Below, one piece after another: positions 52,763 through 63,043 of a DNA stretch of 64,000 nucleotides. Position 1 is the first letter of the stretch. The number at the start of each line of letters is the position of its first letter. The translations under genes were made by a program, and so were the position numbers. The notes under the pieces were generated by a model. It was not told the origin of the DNA, made no database searches, and saw nothing but the letters and a program-made list of their open reading frames with translations. This DNA is from Gari tellinella (lineage: Eukaryota; Mollusca; Bivalvia; Cardiida; Psammobiidae): assembly GCA_922989275.2 (NCBI GenBank), contig OV277864.1, forward strand, positions 70,746,158 through 70,810,157, written 5' to 3'.

Positions 52763-55700
52763 CAAATTAGACGATTTAGACTATATAGATATGAAAGGTT
52801 ATCAGATTTTCATGCATAATAGAAAACAAATTGCCTCACACAGATCAGGTGGAATAGCACTTTTAGTGAAGAACGAAATTGCTGAATATGTTAAACCTAT
52901 TGAAAGCAAATGCAAACTACTATTCTGGTTTAAATTTTCTCTGTCCAAAGACAAACTAAATGGCTATCAAGATTTAATGTGTGGAATAGTATATATCCCA
53001 CCTATTAGATCAAAATATGCACATTCTGACCCTTATCTTGAATTACAAACAGAACTAAATAATTTGGAAGCAAGTAAAATACTATTATTTGGTGACTTTA
53101 ACTCTAGAACAGGCACAAAACAAGATTACACACTTAGTGATGAGTTTATATTTCATATGCATGGCATTGATGAACTAACTGATGAAAACAATAATATATT
53201 GTATAGACTACAAGAACATAACATTCCCCTAGACAGAAACACAACAGACATCATGGTCAATGAATATGGAAACCAATTATTAAACTTTTGCTCTAGCAAC
53301 AATTTCTTTATACTTAATGGTAGAATTGGTAACGACAAGGATAACACAGAAACAACATGCAAAGGAATAAGCACTATAGACTACTTTATAGGGTCAGTTG
53401 AAGTGGCAGAATTAGTTACAGATCTAAAGGTTATAGAGTTTAACAGCTTATTCTCAGATGCCCACAATCCAGTCGAAATAACACTAAATATAGGGGCAGA
53501 CATTGAATATACATCTGAGTCAACTACCGAGACATGTGACCTGTCTATTAAACTATGGGATGATAACAAAAAACAAAATTTCCACCCAAACCTTAATATC
53601 GCAAAGGTACACGAAGTGTTAGACACTCTCAATTGTCTTGAAACAAACAATCAAATATCACAATTTGAAATAGACGATATCACAGAAACTATTAATAATA
53701 TATACCAAGAAAGCTGTCAAATTACTTTTGGAAACAGAACCAAACATACCAATAAGAATACAAAAGAACAATCCAAACCATGGTTTAATATGAACTGCTC
53801 AAGAATGAGAGATAAATATCACCTAGCAAGGAAAATATACAATAATAGCAGAACTGAACAAAACAAAAATAAATTAAAACTCATAAGCAAAGAATATAAA
53901 AACACAATTTCAATAGCTGTCAAAAACAATAAAACCAAAATAATAGAAAAGCTTAAAAAGAACAAGAATACAAACCCAAAGTCTTACTGGAAAATCTTAA
54001 ACTCAATAAACAAATCTCAACAACAAACCAAAGCAAAACTAGATGATCTTCATACTTTCTTTTCAAACATCAATGAGGAAAGTGAAGAAAACATAGAGGA
54101 AAACGAAGTCATAAACACAGATAATACACATATGGATGACATTAATGAATCTATTAACACAGAAATCAATGAACAAGAAATATTACAAGCTATCAATAAA
54201 TTAAAAAACAACAAAAGTCCTGGAACAGATAATATTTTAAATGAACATATTAAGAATACAATTAATACCATGATGCCAGTTTATAAAAAAATGTTTAATC
54301 TTGTACTTGATAAAGGTGTTATACCAACAAAATGGACCCAAGGAATCATCCTACCAATTTTCAAAAATAAAGGAGACCCCACAGCACCTGAAAACTACAG
54401 ACCAATCACTCTTTTAAGTTGTCTTGGTAAACTGTTCACGGCAATAATTAATGCAAGGTTAAATGCATACGTAGAAGAAGAAGAAATAATAAGAAACACC
54501 CAAGCCGGATTTCGAAAAAATCACTCCACAAATGATAATCTTTTTGTACTTCAATGCCTTATTGACATCCTAACCTTTCAAAAGAAAAAAGTATTCTGTG
54601 CCTTTATTGATTTTAAACAAGCTTTTGACACTGTTTGGAGAGAAGGTTTATGGGTTAAACTAATAAAAAGTAACATCAATGGAAAATGTTTAAAACTAGT
54701 AAAAAATATGTATAATGATATCAAATCATGTATAAAAACAAAAGAAGGAATTTCGCCTTTTTTTCATATCACCAGTGGAGTACGTCAGGGTGAAAATCTC
54801 TCACCACTTCTTTTCTCAATTTATCTAAATGATCTAGAGACTTATTTACAAGATAAAAACTCTAAGGGAATTAACCTCAGCTTAAATTCCGATGAAGTAT
54901 ATCTCTATTTTGAGCTTTTTATCATTCTATATGCAGATGATACTGTCTTACTCAGCAACAATGCAGAAGACCTCCAGAAAAACTTAAATGCTTTTGAAGA
55001 ATACTGTGATAAATGGAAACTAACTGTTAATGTAAGTAAAACTAAAGTATTAATATTTGGATCAAGATGTAAAACCAATAAAATAAACTTTAAATATAAA
55101 GGCAGAGATATTGAAATAGTAAATGAATACAAATACCTAGGAATAATTTTATCAAGGTCAGGAAGTTATGTAAAAGCAATCCAACATATAACCCAACAGG
55201 CAAACAAAGCTATGTTCTCCCTTTTAAAGAAAATTAGAACTCTTGATCTACCTTTTGACATGCAAATTGAATTATACAATAAAATGATTCGTCCAATATG
55301 TTTGTATGGCTGTGAATTATGGGGAATTGGAAACCTAACTAGTATAGAAAGAGTGCAGTTAAAATTTCTGAAATTGATTCTGAATTTAAAAAAGACAACC
55401 CCATCTAGTATGGTTTATGGTGAAACAGGGGTTATACCACTGAAAGTGGATATACAAAGTAAAATGATATCTTATTGGTGTAATATTTCAAACCCATCTC
55501 AAAATAAGTTAGCAAATATCATGTATACAGTTATAAAAGGAATGTATGAACAAGGAAATACTAAATCAAAATGGTTAACTAATATACAACACTTGATATG
55601 CTCCAATGGTTTTGGTAATATCTGGGAAAGTCAACAATATATAAATAAAAAATGGTTTTCCATAGCTTTCAAGCAAAAGCTGTCAGATCAATATATACAG

Positions 55701-56150
55701 ACATGGCATAGCCAAATAGATCAAGAAACCGGAAGTACTTGCTATAAACTTTATAAAGATAAACCTGAATTGAACAACTTTTTTAAATTATTGCCAAATT
55801 ATCACTGCAAAACCTTAACCGCATTCAGGACTAGAAACCATAAACTCCCTATTGAGGTAGGAAGGTGGAATGGTACACCAAAATGTGAAAGAAAATGTCC
55901 CATTTGCAACCAAAATGACTTAGGCGATGAATTTCATTATTTACTAAATTGCAATTTCTTTTCTAAAGACAGAAAAATGTATATAAAAAAATATTACTAC
56001 CAGAAACCAAATATTATTAAGTTCGGTGAATTATTTAACTCAGGTAATAAATTAGAGTTAACAAAACTGTGTAAACTTATAGAGATTATTATGAAAAAAT
56101 TTACAGATGATTAGTGCAAAACTATATAAAAAATGACAGTTTGCATTGTC
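52763..56150 (+). mobile_element. LINE with a nearly complete endonuclease-reverse transcriptase ORF
   Basis: The open frame from the ATG at 52791 to the stop at 56112-56114 has 1107 codons. In-frame sequence continues a few codons upstream (KLDDLDYID), so the element is truncated just inside the APE endonuclease, whose N-terminal catalytic Glu block is missing. Endonuclease motifs GDFNSRTG (residue 101), STIDYFIG (194) and FSDAHNP are present. The RT has FKNKGDPTAPENYRPITLLS, motif A AFIDFKQAFDTVW (604), SGVRQGENLSPLLFS and the catalytic YADD (714-717). A C-terminal Cys/His cluster CERKCPICNQ...DEFHYLLNC starts at 1032. The clade is uncertain (Jockey/Nimb/Ingi group). The long undamaged frame implies a young copy. 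Confidence 0.9.
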
Positions 56151-56230
56151 AATATCTCAATAATAGTGCAAGCAACATCCAATGGACTCCCATTGTAGTG
56201 CGTTTAATGTATGATTGACTGTACACTGTA

Positions 56231-56430
56231 CAGTAAAGCTCCTCTATCACGACCGCTTAAATGACGGCAAACTAGATTGCATGAATGACATGTGACAGCT
56301 TGTGGTAGGATAACCTCCTTGGGTAAAACTGAAGCCTACTAAGAGAGAGTTTTGGTTTTGTTTCATCTCGCTATAAGCAGTCACCTGTCATTAACACATG
56401 ATAATAAATAAACTATAGCAATCGTAATAG
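56231..56430. repeat. Worn family F element
   Basis: TA|CAGTAAAGCTCCTCTATCAC is followed by core II-like GAGTTTTGGTTTTGTTTCATC and AAGCAGTCACCTGTCATTAACAC. One arm is lost. Confidence 0.4.
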
Positions 56431-56826
56431 AGATACATGTATACATGTATTACTCCATTTATAGAAGTAAATATTTAAATACTCTGTTCGTATGTATATT
56501 ACAATGTAACTCTTAACCTACTATATCTAACCAGCGTCTAATATATATATATATATCTTTTTAAAATGACATATACAAAATAATAAAACTCAAAATTTAG
56601 AACAAGCTATTCGAAACTTTCTTTCAAAGACAAGCAAACAGCTGTTCTCAATCCAGTCACCGAGATAATCGGCGACTGGCCGGGAAATCGCTGTTCACTA
56701 GACCATAACTGCGCCGCAAATAGTAGGATAAGGGATTAGCACGATACAACCTAAGGAATGCTGTCGGCTGTATTTATACAACTACCGACACGCTTTATAT
56801 CTCTCATTTCGTTTCGAAAGAGGTTT

Positions 56827-57663
56827 ATCATAGCGGGTTGGATTAGTGTAAATGTACACAAATGAATTATTAAAACCGTCATTAACTGTTTCAAGTATTA
56901 ATCATATGTGACCACTTTCAGCGAGCTGAAAGTAAATCATAACGCGCCTAAAGACGCATTTTGTTTTACTTTCAACCTGCTTTAAGCTACCATCTGCTGG
57001 AAGATATCATAGCGGGTTGGTTTAGTGTAAATGTACACAAATGAATTATTATTAAACCCGTCATTAACTGTTTCAAGTATTAATCATATGTGACCACTTT
57101 CAGCGAGCTGAAAGTAAATCATAACGCGCCTAAAGACGCATTTTGTTTTACTTTCAACCTGCTTTAAGCTACCATCTGCCGGAAGATATCATAGCGGGTT
57201 GGTTTAGTGTAAATGTACACAAATGAATTATTATTAAACCCGTCATTAACTGTTTCAATTATTAATCATATGCGACAACTTTCAGCGAGCTGAAAGTAAA
57301 GCATAAAGCGCCTAAAGACGCATTTTGTTTTACTTTCAACCTGCCTTAAGCTACCATCTGCTGGAATATATCATAGCGGGTTGGTTTAGTGTAAATGTAC
57401 ACAAATGAATTATTAAAACCATCATTAACTGTTTCAAGTATTAATACTTTCAACCTGCTTTAAGCTACCATCTGCTGGAAGATATCATAGCGGGTTGGTT
57501 TAGTGTAAATGTACACAAATGAATTATTATCAAACCCGTCATTAACTGTTTCAAGTATTAATCATATGCGACAACTTTCAGCGAGCTGAAAGTAAAGCAT
57601 AAAGCGCCTTAAGACGCATTTTGTTTTACTTTCAACCTGTTTAAAGCTACCATCTGCTGCAAG
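56827..57663. repeat. Tandem array of a family C-derived 180-bp unit
   Basis: ATCATAGCGGGTTGG starts units at 56827, 57006, 57188, 57370 and 57484. Each contains the core II hairpin (CAGCGAGCTGAAAGTAAATC...GCTTTAAGC). The fourth is shortened to about 114 bp by loss of one core arm. Confidence 0.9.
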
Positions 57664-58690
57664 ATCGAAACTATTTCTTATGAAACAAATTCATGACGTT
57701 ACAAGTTAGAACTATATTCCCCAGTGTAGGAATATACTAGTGGCGTAAAAAGGCGGATTTATTGGATAAGGGGAAAAATGGATATTAAAAATCCGAATGC
57801 AAAATGTAGTTAACACGTATGCACTACTGTTACATAAGTATGTAAACATGTTATGTGATATATTACTAATAGATCATGCATTTATATACTTCCATATATA
57901 CTATGTATATTCGTATGCGCATGTATGAGGGAGAGAATGAATGTGTGTGTGAGAATAGGTTTGGATCATGGATGTATGGAGAGTGTATCTCTTTATGTAT
58001 ATTTGAACAGATAGACAGAATTAGAGAAACAGTACTTCAGTCTCAGAAAAAGCAAGCAGAAAACCAACAAAATAAACTTGCCAAAAATGAAAACAAATAA
58101 TATTTCGGGCACGGATTCTATATGATTACGTTCACACCAACAATACGACTAACGTAACAGACACGAGGACAACGACAGACACACCTTATAAAATCAAACA
58201 ACCCGGACAAATAAATAAATATAAAGTGACTTACTGACTGCTTCTGAAATAGTCCCGTTAATAATCCACACAATACACTATTTAACCGTAACATAACACT
58301 CACAAACAATTAATTCCTTGAACCAGTTGAATATAAATCCACTCCACATTATACCTGTAAACCACAAATTGACACGTGTATAAACAACTCATGCAGAGCA
58401 TGCTGTTTGTGAATTGACAAAGCAACGTACGGGACCGATTTTATTTCTCGGCATACATGTAAATCCTTTTTCAAGTTACAAAGCTTAAATTGGCATTGTG
58501 CAGTTCTCTAATCACAGGTTACAAAAGTAAAGCAACCAGAATACATATGTAGTAAAATAATAAGATTATCTGTGACTATGGTGTGTAGCGAAATTTTCAT
58601 GTTAAATGAGTGACTGGAGTTTGAAAGTATGTATGGTAAGGAAAGTGCTCATGTTTTTGTATATATCTATATGTATATGTACAAACTGAG
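57664..58690. other. No supported gene
   Basis: The end of a family C element is at 57664-57775 (TATTCCCCAGTGTAGGAATA...GGCGTAAAAAGGCGG). A 74-codon frame at 57876 has low-complexity composition and no signals. Confidence 0.4.
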
Positions 58691-58915
58691 AGAAATAAAG
58701 AATATGAATGACACTCGTATCAATATTTTTTAAGTCATACTACCTTAAATTTAACTTTGAAATGATCTTGCAGGCAACAGTTTTGAAGCAGACGACAATA
58801 TGGCGGTACTTCTCGATTAATTTGACGCAAAAAATGTTCACTGACGTTCACTAAGTTTGGATCCAGACCAGGCACCAGGTGACTCTTCGTCTGATCTGGA
58901 TCCAAAACTATGGAT
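58690..58915. mobile_element. Rearranged family A element
   Basis: GACACTCGTATCAATATT...GAAGCAGACGACAATATGGCGG is in one orientation. A worn core (GGATCCAGACCAGGCACCAGG...TCTGATCTGGATCC) lies outside it at about 58857-58905. Confidence 0.5.
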
Positions 58916-59109
58916 ACCCGTATATATGTACATGTATTTTCAATCAAAAAGCCTAAATTTTGTTTTTTATAACTTTGATAAAAAATATGCAGACTACAAT
59001 ATTTTCAGAGGACGATAATATGATCATTTGCCATTATCATATTTTTCGACTCAACAATAGAATCTGATATAACTACCTGTAAAGAGCATGCATATTTTAC
59101 TATTTCCCT

Positions 59110-59349
59110 TTAACTCATTATCCCCTGAAACTTCCAATGGACAACTCCAGTTTGCAAAGAAGGCTGGTCCATTTTAGACTACTTAGGGTTGTTTTTTGTA
59201 ATAAATTGCAAAATGACAAAATATGAAGTCCCTGATCAGAGGGCTCCCCTCTGATCAGGGACTTCACTGTTTGCATAGGACAAGCGTGTACTCTTCAAAG
59301 GTACACATTTGGCAAAGGTCGCATATATGCGTCACTAGGGCTCAAATAG
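59110..59349. mobile_element. Family E element with shortened core tip
   Basis: TTAACTCATTATCCCCTG at the left. The core reads CCTGATCAGAGGGCTCCCCTCTGATCAGG, where the tip is reduced to GGGCTCCCC but the stem is intact. Confidence 0.65.
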
Positions 59350-59399
59350 TAAAAAGAAACTAAACACAATTGCAATGAAATAAAATATAGAAAATGACA

Positions 59400-59568
59400 A
59401 CTTTTTCAAAATGTTTACCATTTATTTCAATCTGAGTGGCAAACAGTTTGGAGCCAGATCAGACGCCGGGTGACCCGGCGTCTGATCAGGCTCCAAACCG
59501 TTTGCTATAAGGACACAATAGTTTTAGCGTAATCACGTTTATTGGGAAAGAATAACGTCTTCTCCAAT
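59400..59568. mobile_element. Family B element, reverse, truncated
   Basis: The core at 59440-59505 (tip GCCGGGTGACCCGGC) pairs fully. The right end TTTATTGGGAAAGAATAACG...TTCTCCAATTA has lost the final CTG. Confidence 0.65.
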
Positions 59569-59659
59569 TAGGTGTCGCTGTCTGGAGGACACTTCCTGAT
59601 CTTTCTGTTATTTGAAGTGGAATGTTATCAACGAAATTATCCCCAGCAATTAGCCACAC

Positions 59660-59840
59660 TCGTCTTATACATTGTTTGCTCGCATTTTAAACAGATTAGA
59701 ACCAGATCAGAACCGGATGACCCGGCGTCTGATCTGGATCCAAACTGCTTGACACTCGTACTGATAGTTCTCCTCTTGGTAAAACATGAAACTGTTAGGG
59801 GTCTTTTTCAATAGCTGTCAAAATTGAAGCAGACTGCCGT
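59660..59840. repeat. Worn core I element
   Basis: AACAGATTAGAACCAGATCAGAACCGG...GGCGTCTGATCTGGATCC...CTGCTTG. The left tip arm is deleted. Confidence 0.45.
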
Positions 59841-59899
59841 CGAACACGATCAGGAACTGAAGTCATTGTATAGGCCTTGAAACTGTAATATATAATTCC

Positions 59900-60071
59900 A
59901 GATTTTAACTAGTTCTAGTCCATTATTTTCAATTTAGGGTGTTGTTGGATGTTTCCTTTTTTAATCTATTGCAAAGTGACAGACAGTGCAGACCCTGACC
60001 TGAGGGTTCAAGAAAGAGTTGGTCTGATTTGGTCTGCAATGTTTTTGCAGGGCAAGTGCACTCATTATGTA
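59900..60071. repeat. Left half of a family E element
   Basis: TCTAGTCCATTATTTTC...GACAGACAGTGCAGACCCTGACC stops in the core. A family B copy is inserted just after GGCAAGTGCACTC. Confidence 0.5.
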
Positions 60072-60317
60072 CAGTGGAGAATCTGTTATTCTTTCCCAAT
60101 AAACGCGTTTACGCTAAAACTATTATTTGCAGTGCAAACAGTTTGGAGCCAGATCAGACGCCGGGAAACCCGGCGTCTGATCAGGCTCCAAACTTTTTGC
60201 CACCAAGATAAAGATGAATTATCAGAATTGTCCAAAAGTTGTACTTTTCTACGTTTTAGTGCTTTGCGTTTGCGTACGTTTGCGATTAAACGGGAAAGAA
60301 TAACAGATTCTCCACTG
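60072..60317. mobile_element. Family B element, TA-flanked, AAA tip
   Basis: CAGTGGAGAATCTGTTATTC and GAATAACAGATTCTCCACTG. The core at 60136-60200 has the tip GCCGGGAAACCCGGC. Its length (246 bp) equals the 5568 copy. Confidence 0.8.
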
Positions 60318-60375
60318 TATATTGCTTGTAAATGAGGTGTAATTAACGCTTTCAGTATCAAATTTAGCGTGAGAT

Positions 60376-60597
60376 TTTTACCCCTTCACCGCCATAGTGC
60401 CGTCTGCTTCCGCAATATTGTTGTTTGCAATATCGTTTCAGAGTTAGATTTAATGCAGTGCAGCAGACCTTATTTCAAAACAAGTGGCAAACAATTTTGA
60501 TCCTGATCAGACACCGCGTTACGCGGTGTCTGGTCAGGATCAAAACTGTTTGTAAATGCGCTTTATGACGTCATTGAGAGTGAAAGGGTAAAGGGTC
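60376..60597. mobile_element. Family A element with paired core changes
   Basis: TTTACCCCTTCACCGCC and GAGAGTGAAAGGGTAAA. The core at 60488-60551 reads GACACCGCGTTACGCGGTGTC. Compared with GACGCCG...CGGCGTC, both arms changed together. Confidence 0.7.
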
Positions 60598-60716
60598 AAT
60601 AGGTTAATTACAGCTTCTATATAAATGGCAGTTGTCGTTTATCTTGACACAAAAATCAAGAAATTGTCGGAGATCAACAATCTGGTTTTATTTGAAAATT
60701 CAAGAAGGTAATTTTC

Positions 60717-61322
60717 TTAACCATTTACTCACAGATATGTTTCTTCGTTTTAAAGACAGGTGACCGCTTAAAGCAGGCAGAAAGTCAAGCAGAATGCGCC
60801 TTAAGACGCATTTTGCTTTACTTTCAGCCTGCTTTAAACCATCATTTGATATATAGGCTATAAATAATGTCTTATGTTGCATATTCATTAGTATATACAG
60901 CGCTCACTCTCTACAACGACACGCAATGGGAGACAAGGATTGTGTGCGTTGTTCGGAGGGAGTCGCTGTAGAGAGGGAAATTGGCTAACATTTGCAAACA
61001 GCTTGAATCTAGATCAGACGCCGCGTAACGCGGCGTCTGATCTGGATTCAAGATGTTTGTCACTCGTCAGTATATTTATTCCATCAAAATGTAATTTTGA
61101 GAAAAAACAGCAGACGACAATTTGAAGCAGATGATATTTCAGCAGTAAAAGTGTTAAACATTTTGTCTTGTTTGGGGAACAGTCGTAAGGGTCGTTGTAA
61201 GGAGGGAGTCGTTGTTGGGAGGGCCGTTGTAGAGTGGGAACACTGTAACATGGTAATACTTTTCTTCAGAGGAAGGATAAATTAAATGCGTACAAAAATG
61301 TATCTATGGAGTAACGGGTTAA
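60717..61322. mobile_element. Family C element interrupted by a family D element
   Basis: TTAACCATTTACTCACAG at 60717 and GGAGTAACGGGTTAA at 61322 are the outer ends. The core II hairpin is at about 60766-60840. The right part resumes at 61246 after the inserted family D copy. Confidence 0.7.
60898..61245. mobile_element. Family D element, TA-flanked, nested in family C
   Basis: CAGCGCTCACTCTCTACAAC and GTTGTAGAGTGGGAACACTG, with TA outside both. The core at about 60995-61060 pairs almost fully (tip GCCGCGTAACGCGGC). Confidence 0.8.
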
Positions 61323-61396
61323 ATGAAAAACCTGCTTCAACGATAATTCTATAAGTGTCTAGTTAGTGACAGTTTGCAGTGTAAGGCAGGCATGTT

Positions 61397-61610
61397 TTAA
61401 CCCTTAGCCCGCCAAATAAATTGTTGTCTGCTATATTTCTCGTCTGCTTCAAGTTTCAAAGTGCTTCAAAGTTGCTCAAAATTGCTGAAAATGTTGTCCG
61501 AGTGTCAAACAGCTTGGATCCGGATGAGACGCCGAGTTACTCGGCGTCTCATCCGGGTCCAAGCTGTTTGCATATGGAGCTATAGTCGTTAGTGGCAGGC
61601 TAAGGGTTAA
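61397..61610. mobile_element. Family A element, TTAA ends, compensated core
   Basis: TTAACCCTTAGCCCGCCA and TGGCAGGCTAAGGGTTAA are well-matched ends. The core at about 61506-61570 is GGATCCGGATGAGACGCCG paired with CGGCGTCTCATCCGGGTCC, so the GATCAGA box has become GATGAGA and the other arm TCTCATC. It is the clearest compensated variant here. Confidence 0.8.
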
Positions 61611-61689
61611 AGCAGAATGCCGTTGAAGAGAGAGTCGTGCTTTTCGCGTACCTGCTTTACTCAGCTGTCAGCTGTCGAATTAAAAATTT

Positions 61690-61770
61690 CACATACGTAA
61701 GTCGACTTCGCAATCAGTAAGGATCCAGATCAGAAACGCGGCGTCTGATCAGGATCCAAACTGTTTGATA
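61690..61770. repeat. Core I fragment
   Basis: CAGTAAGGATCCAGATCAGAAACGCGGCGTCTGATCAGGATCC, with the left tip arm deleted. Confidence 0.5.
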
Positions 61771-61889
61771 CGTGTTTTTACAGTTCTGCAGTCTAATGTG
61801 TTAAATTCAACTTTTAAATGAATGCGCGAATAGCATTATTGAACGAGATGATGTTCTAAAGGCGAAAATTTTATTAAATGCAGGCTGTA

Positions 61890-62100
61890 AAAGTTGGTGC
61901 TGAACAGTTTAACTTTCAGCAAACCATGATAGCATTTGCAAAACAGTTTGGATATCCATGAGACGCCGCGTAAACGTGGAGTCTCATTAGGATCCAAACT
62001 GTTTGAAACTCTGATTCTGTTTATAAATATACATTTAAGAAAATTCTATTTTTAAACATGTAGCAGACTAAAGCTTTTGCAGACGAAAACATTACCCAAC
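61890..62100. mobile_element. Family A-like element with GATGAGA-type core
   Basis: The core at 61937-62003 has CATGAGACGCCGCG against GGAGTCTCATTAGG, another partly compensated variant. Confidence 0.5.
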
Positions 62101-62324
62101 ACTCAAATAGTTGAATGCCGAATACAAGGTTTCTTTGCGTGGACATGGCGGGACTTTGTCATATTTTTTACCATTTGGTCTTTCTTATTCGTCGTTTGTT
62201 TTATTCTTTCCTCGTGAATTTTATCGTCTGCTTTAATCCTTCCTCGTGCCATAAATCGCTTGCTTTAAAAAAAGATAAAGCAAAGTATATCAAAGAAAGG
62301 TTTCATTTGTTTGTTTGTTTGTTC

Positions 62325-62490
62325 TGATTTTACGTCGATTTTAACAGTCATATCGCGATGTCCAGCTAATTACAGGTGGAGGAAGACACCAGAAGCTCCT
62401 TAATGCACTGTTTCATGCACAAATTGGCAACTGGGTAGAACCACCGACCTTCCGCAAGCCAGCTTGGAGGCTTCCCCACATGAAAAGAAG
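62325..62490 (-). mobile_element. SINE body without tRNA head, minus strand
   Basis: GGGGAAGCCTCCAAGCTGGC...GTCGGTGGTTCTACCCAG...GTCTTCCTCCACCTG on the minus strand matches 9985-10200. The tRNA-related end is absent. Confidence 0.6.
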
Positions 62491-62524
62491 GGTTTCAAGC
62501 AATTTGACTAAAGCGATATCAGCG

Positions 62525-62600
62525 CTAGTGTCAAATAGTTTGGATCCCGATAAGACGATACGTTACGCGGCGTCCGATCAAGATTCAAATTGGTTGGAGG
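62525..62600. repeat. Worn core I
   Basis: CAAATAGTTTGGATCCCGAT...GCGGCGTCCGATCAAGATTC, with several unpaired positions. Confidence 0.45.
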
Positions 62601-62690
62601 ATTAAAATGTCGTTTGTCGGTGTGTTTCATTTAACCCGAGTATGCCGTCTCCCGTCAGACATGTGGCTGATTTCTTGAAAAAGTGATCGA

Positions 62691-62942
62691 TTAACTCATT
62701 CGCCCCTGAAAGTTGAAAATGGATTATTCTATATTACAATTAAATCTAGTCCATTTTTGAATAATACGGGTGGATTTTAACAATATTTTATAAAATGACA
62801 AACAGTGTGGACCCTGATCAGAAGGCTCCTTAAGGAGCCCTCTGATCAGGGTCCATACTGTTTGTATAGGACAAGCGTACTCTTGATAGGTATATGATTT
62901 GTTCACGACGAGTATACTTGTCACTAGGGTTCAATGTTTTAA
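62691..62942. mobile_element. Family E element, TTAA at both ends
   Basis: TTAACTCATTCGCCCCTG and CTAGGGTTCAATGTTTTAA. The core at about 62800-62862 has the tip GGCTCCTTAAGGAGCC. It lies about 100 bp upstream of the TLR exon. Confidence 0.75.
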
Positions 62943-63043
62943 ATTATGACTACTGGTATTTGAATTTTAGTAATAACCAACTTCCGTAACCTCAATAATA
63001 AACAGTGTATACATATACTTATTTATCCTTTTCCAGGTTTTAG

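Noticed and set aside
3038..62862. CRISPR array suggested by regularly repeated GATCAGACGCCG palindromes
   Set aside because: Spacing is irregular, copies are embedded in transposon ends, no cas genes are present and the DNA is eukaryotic.
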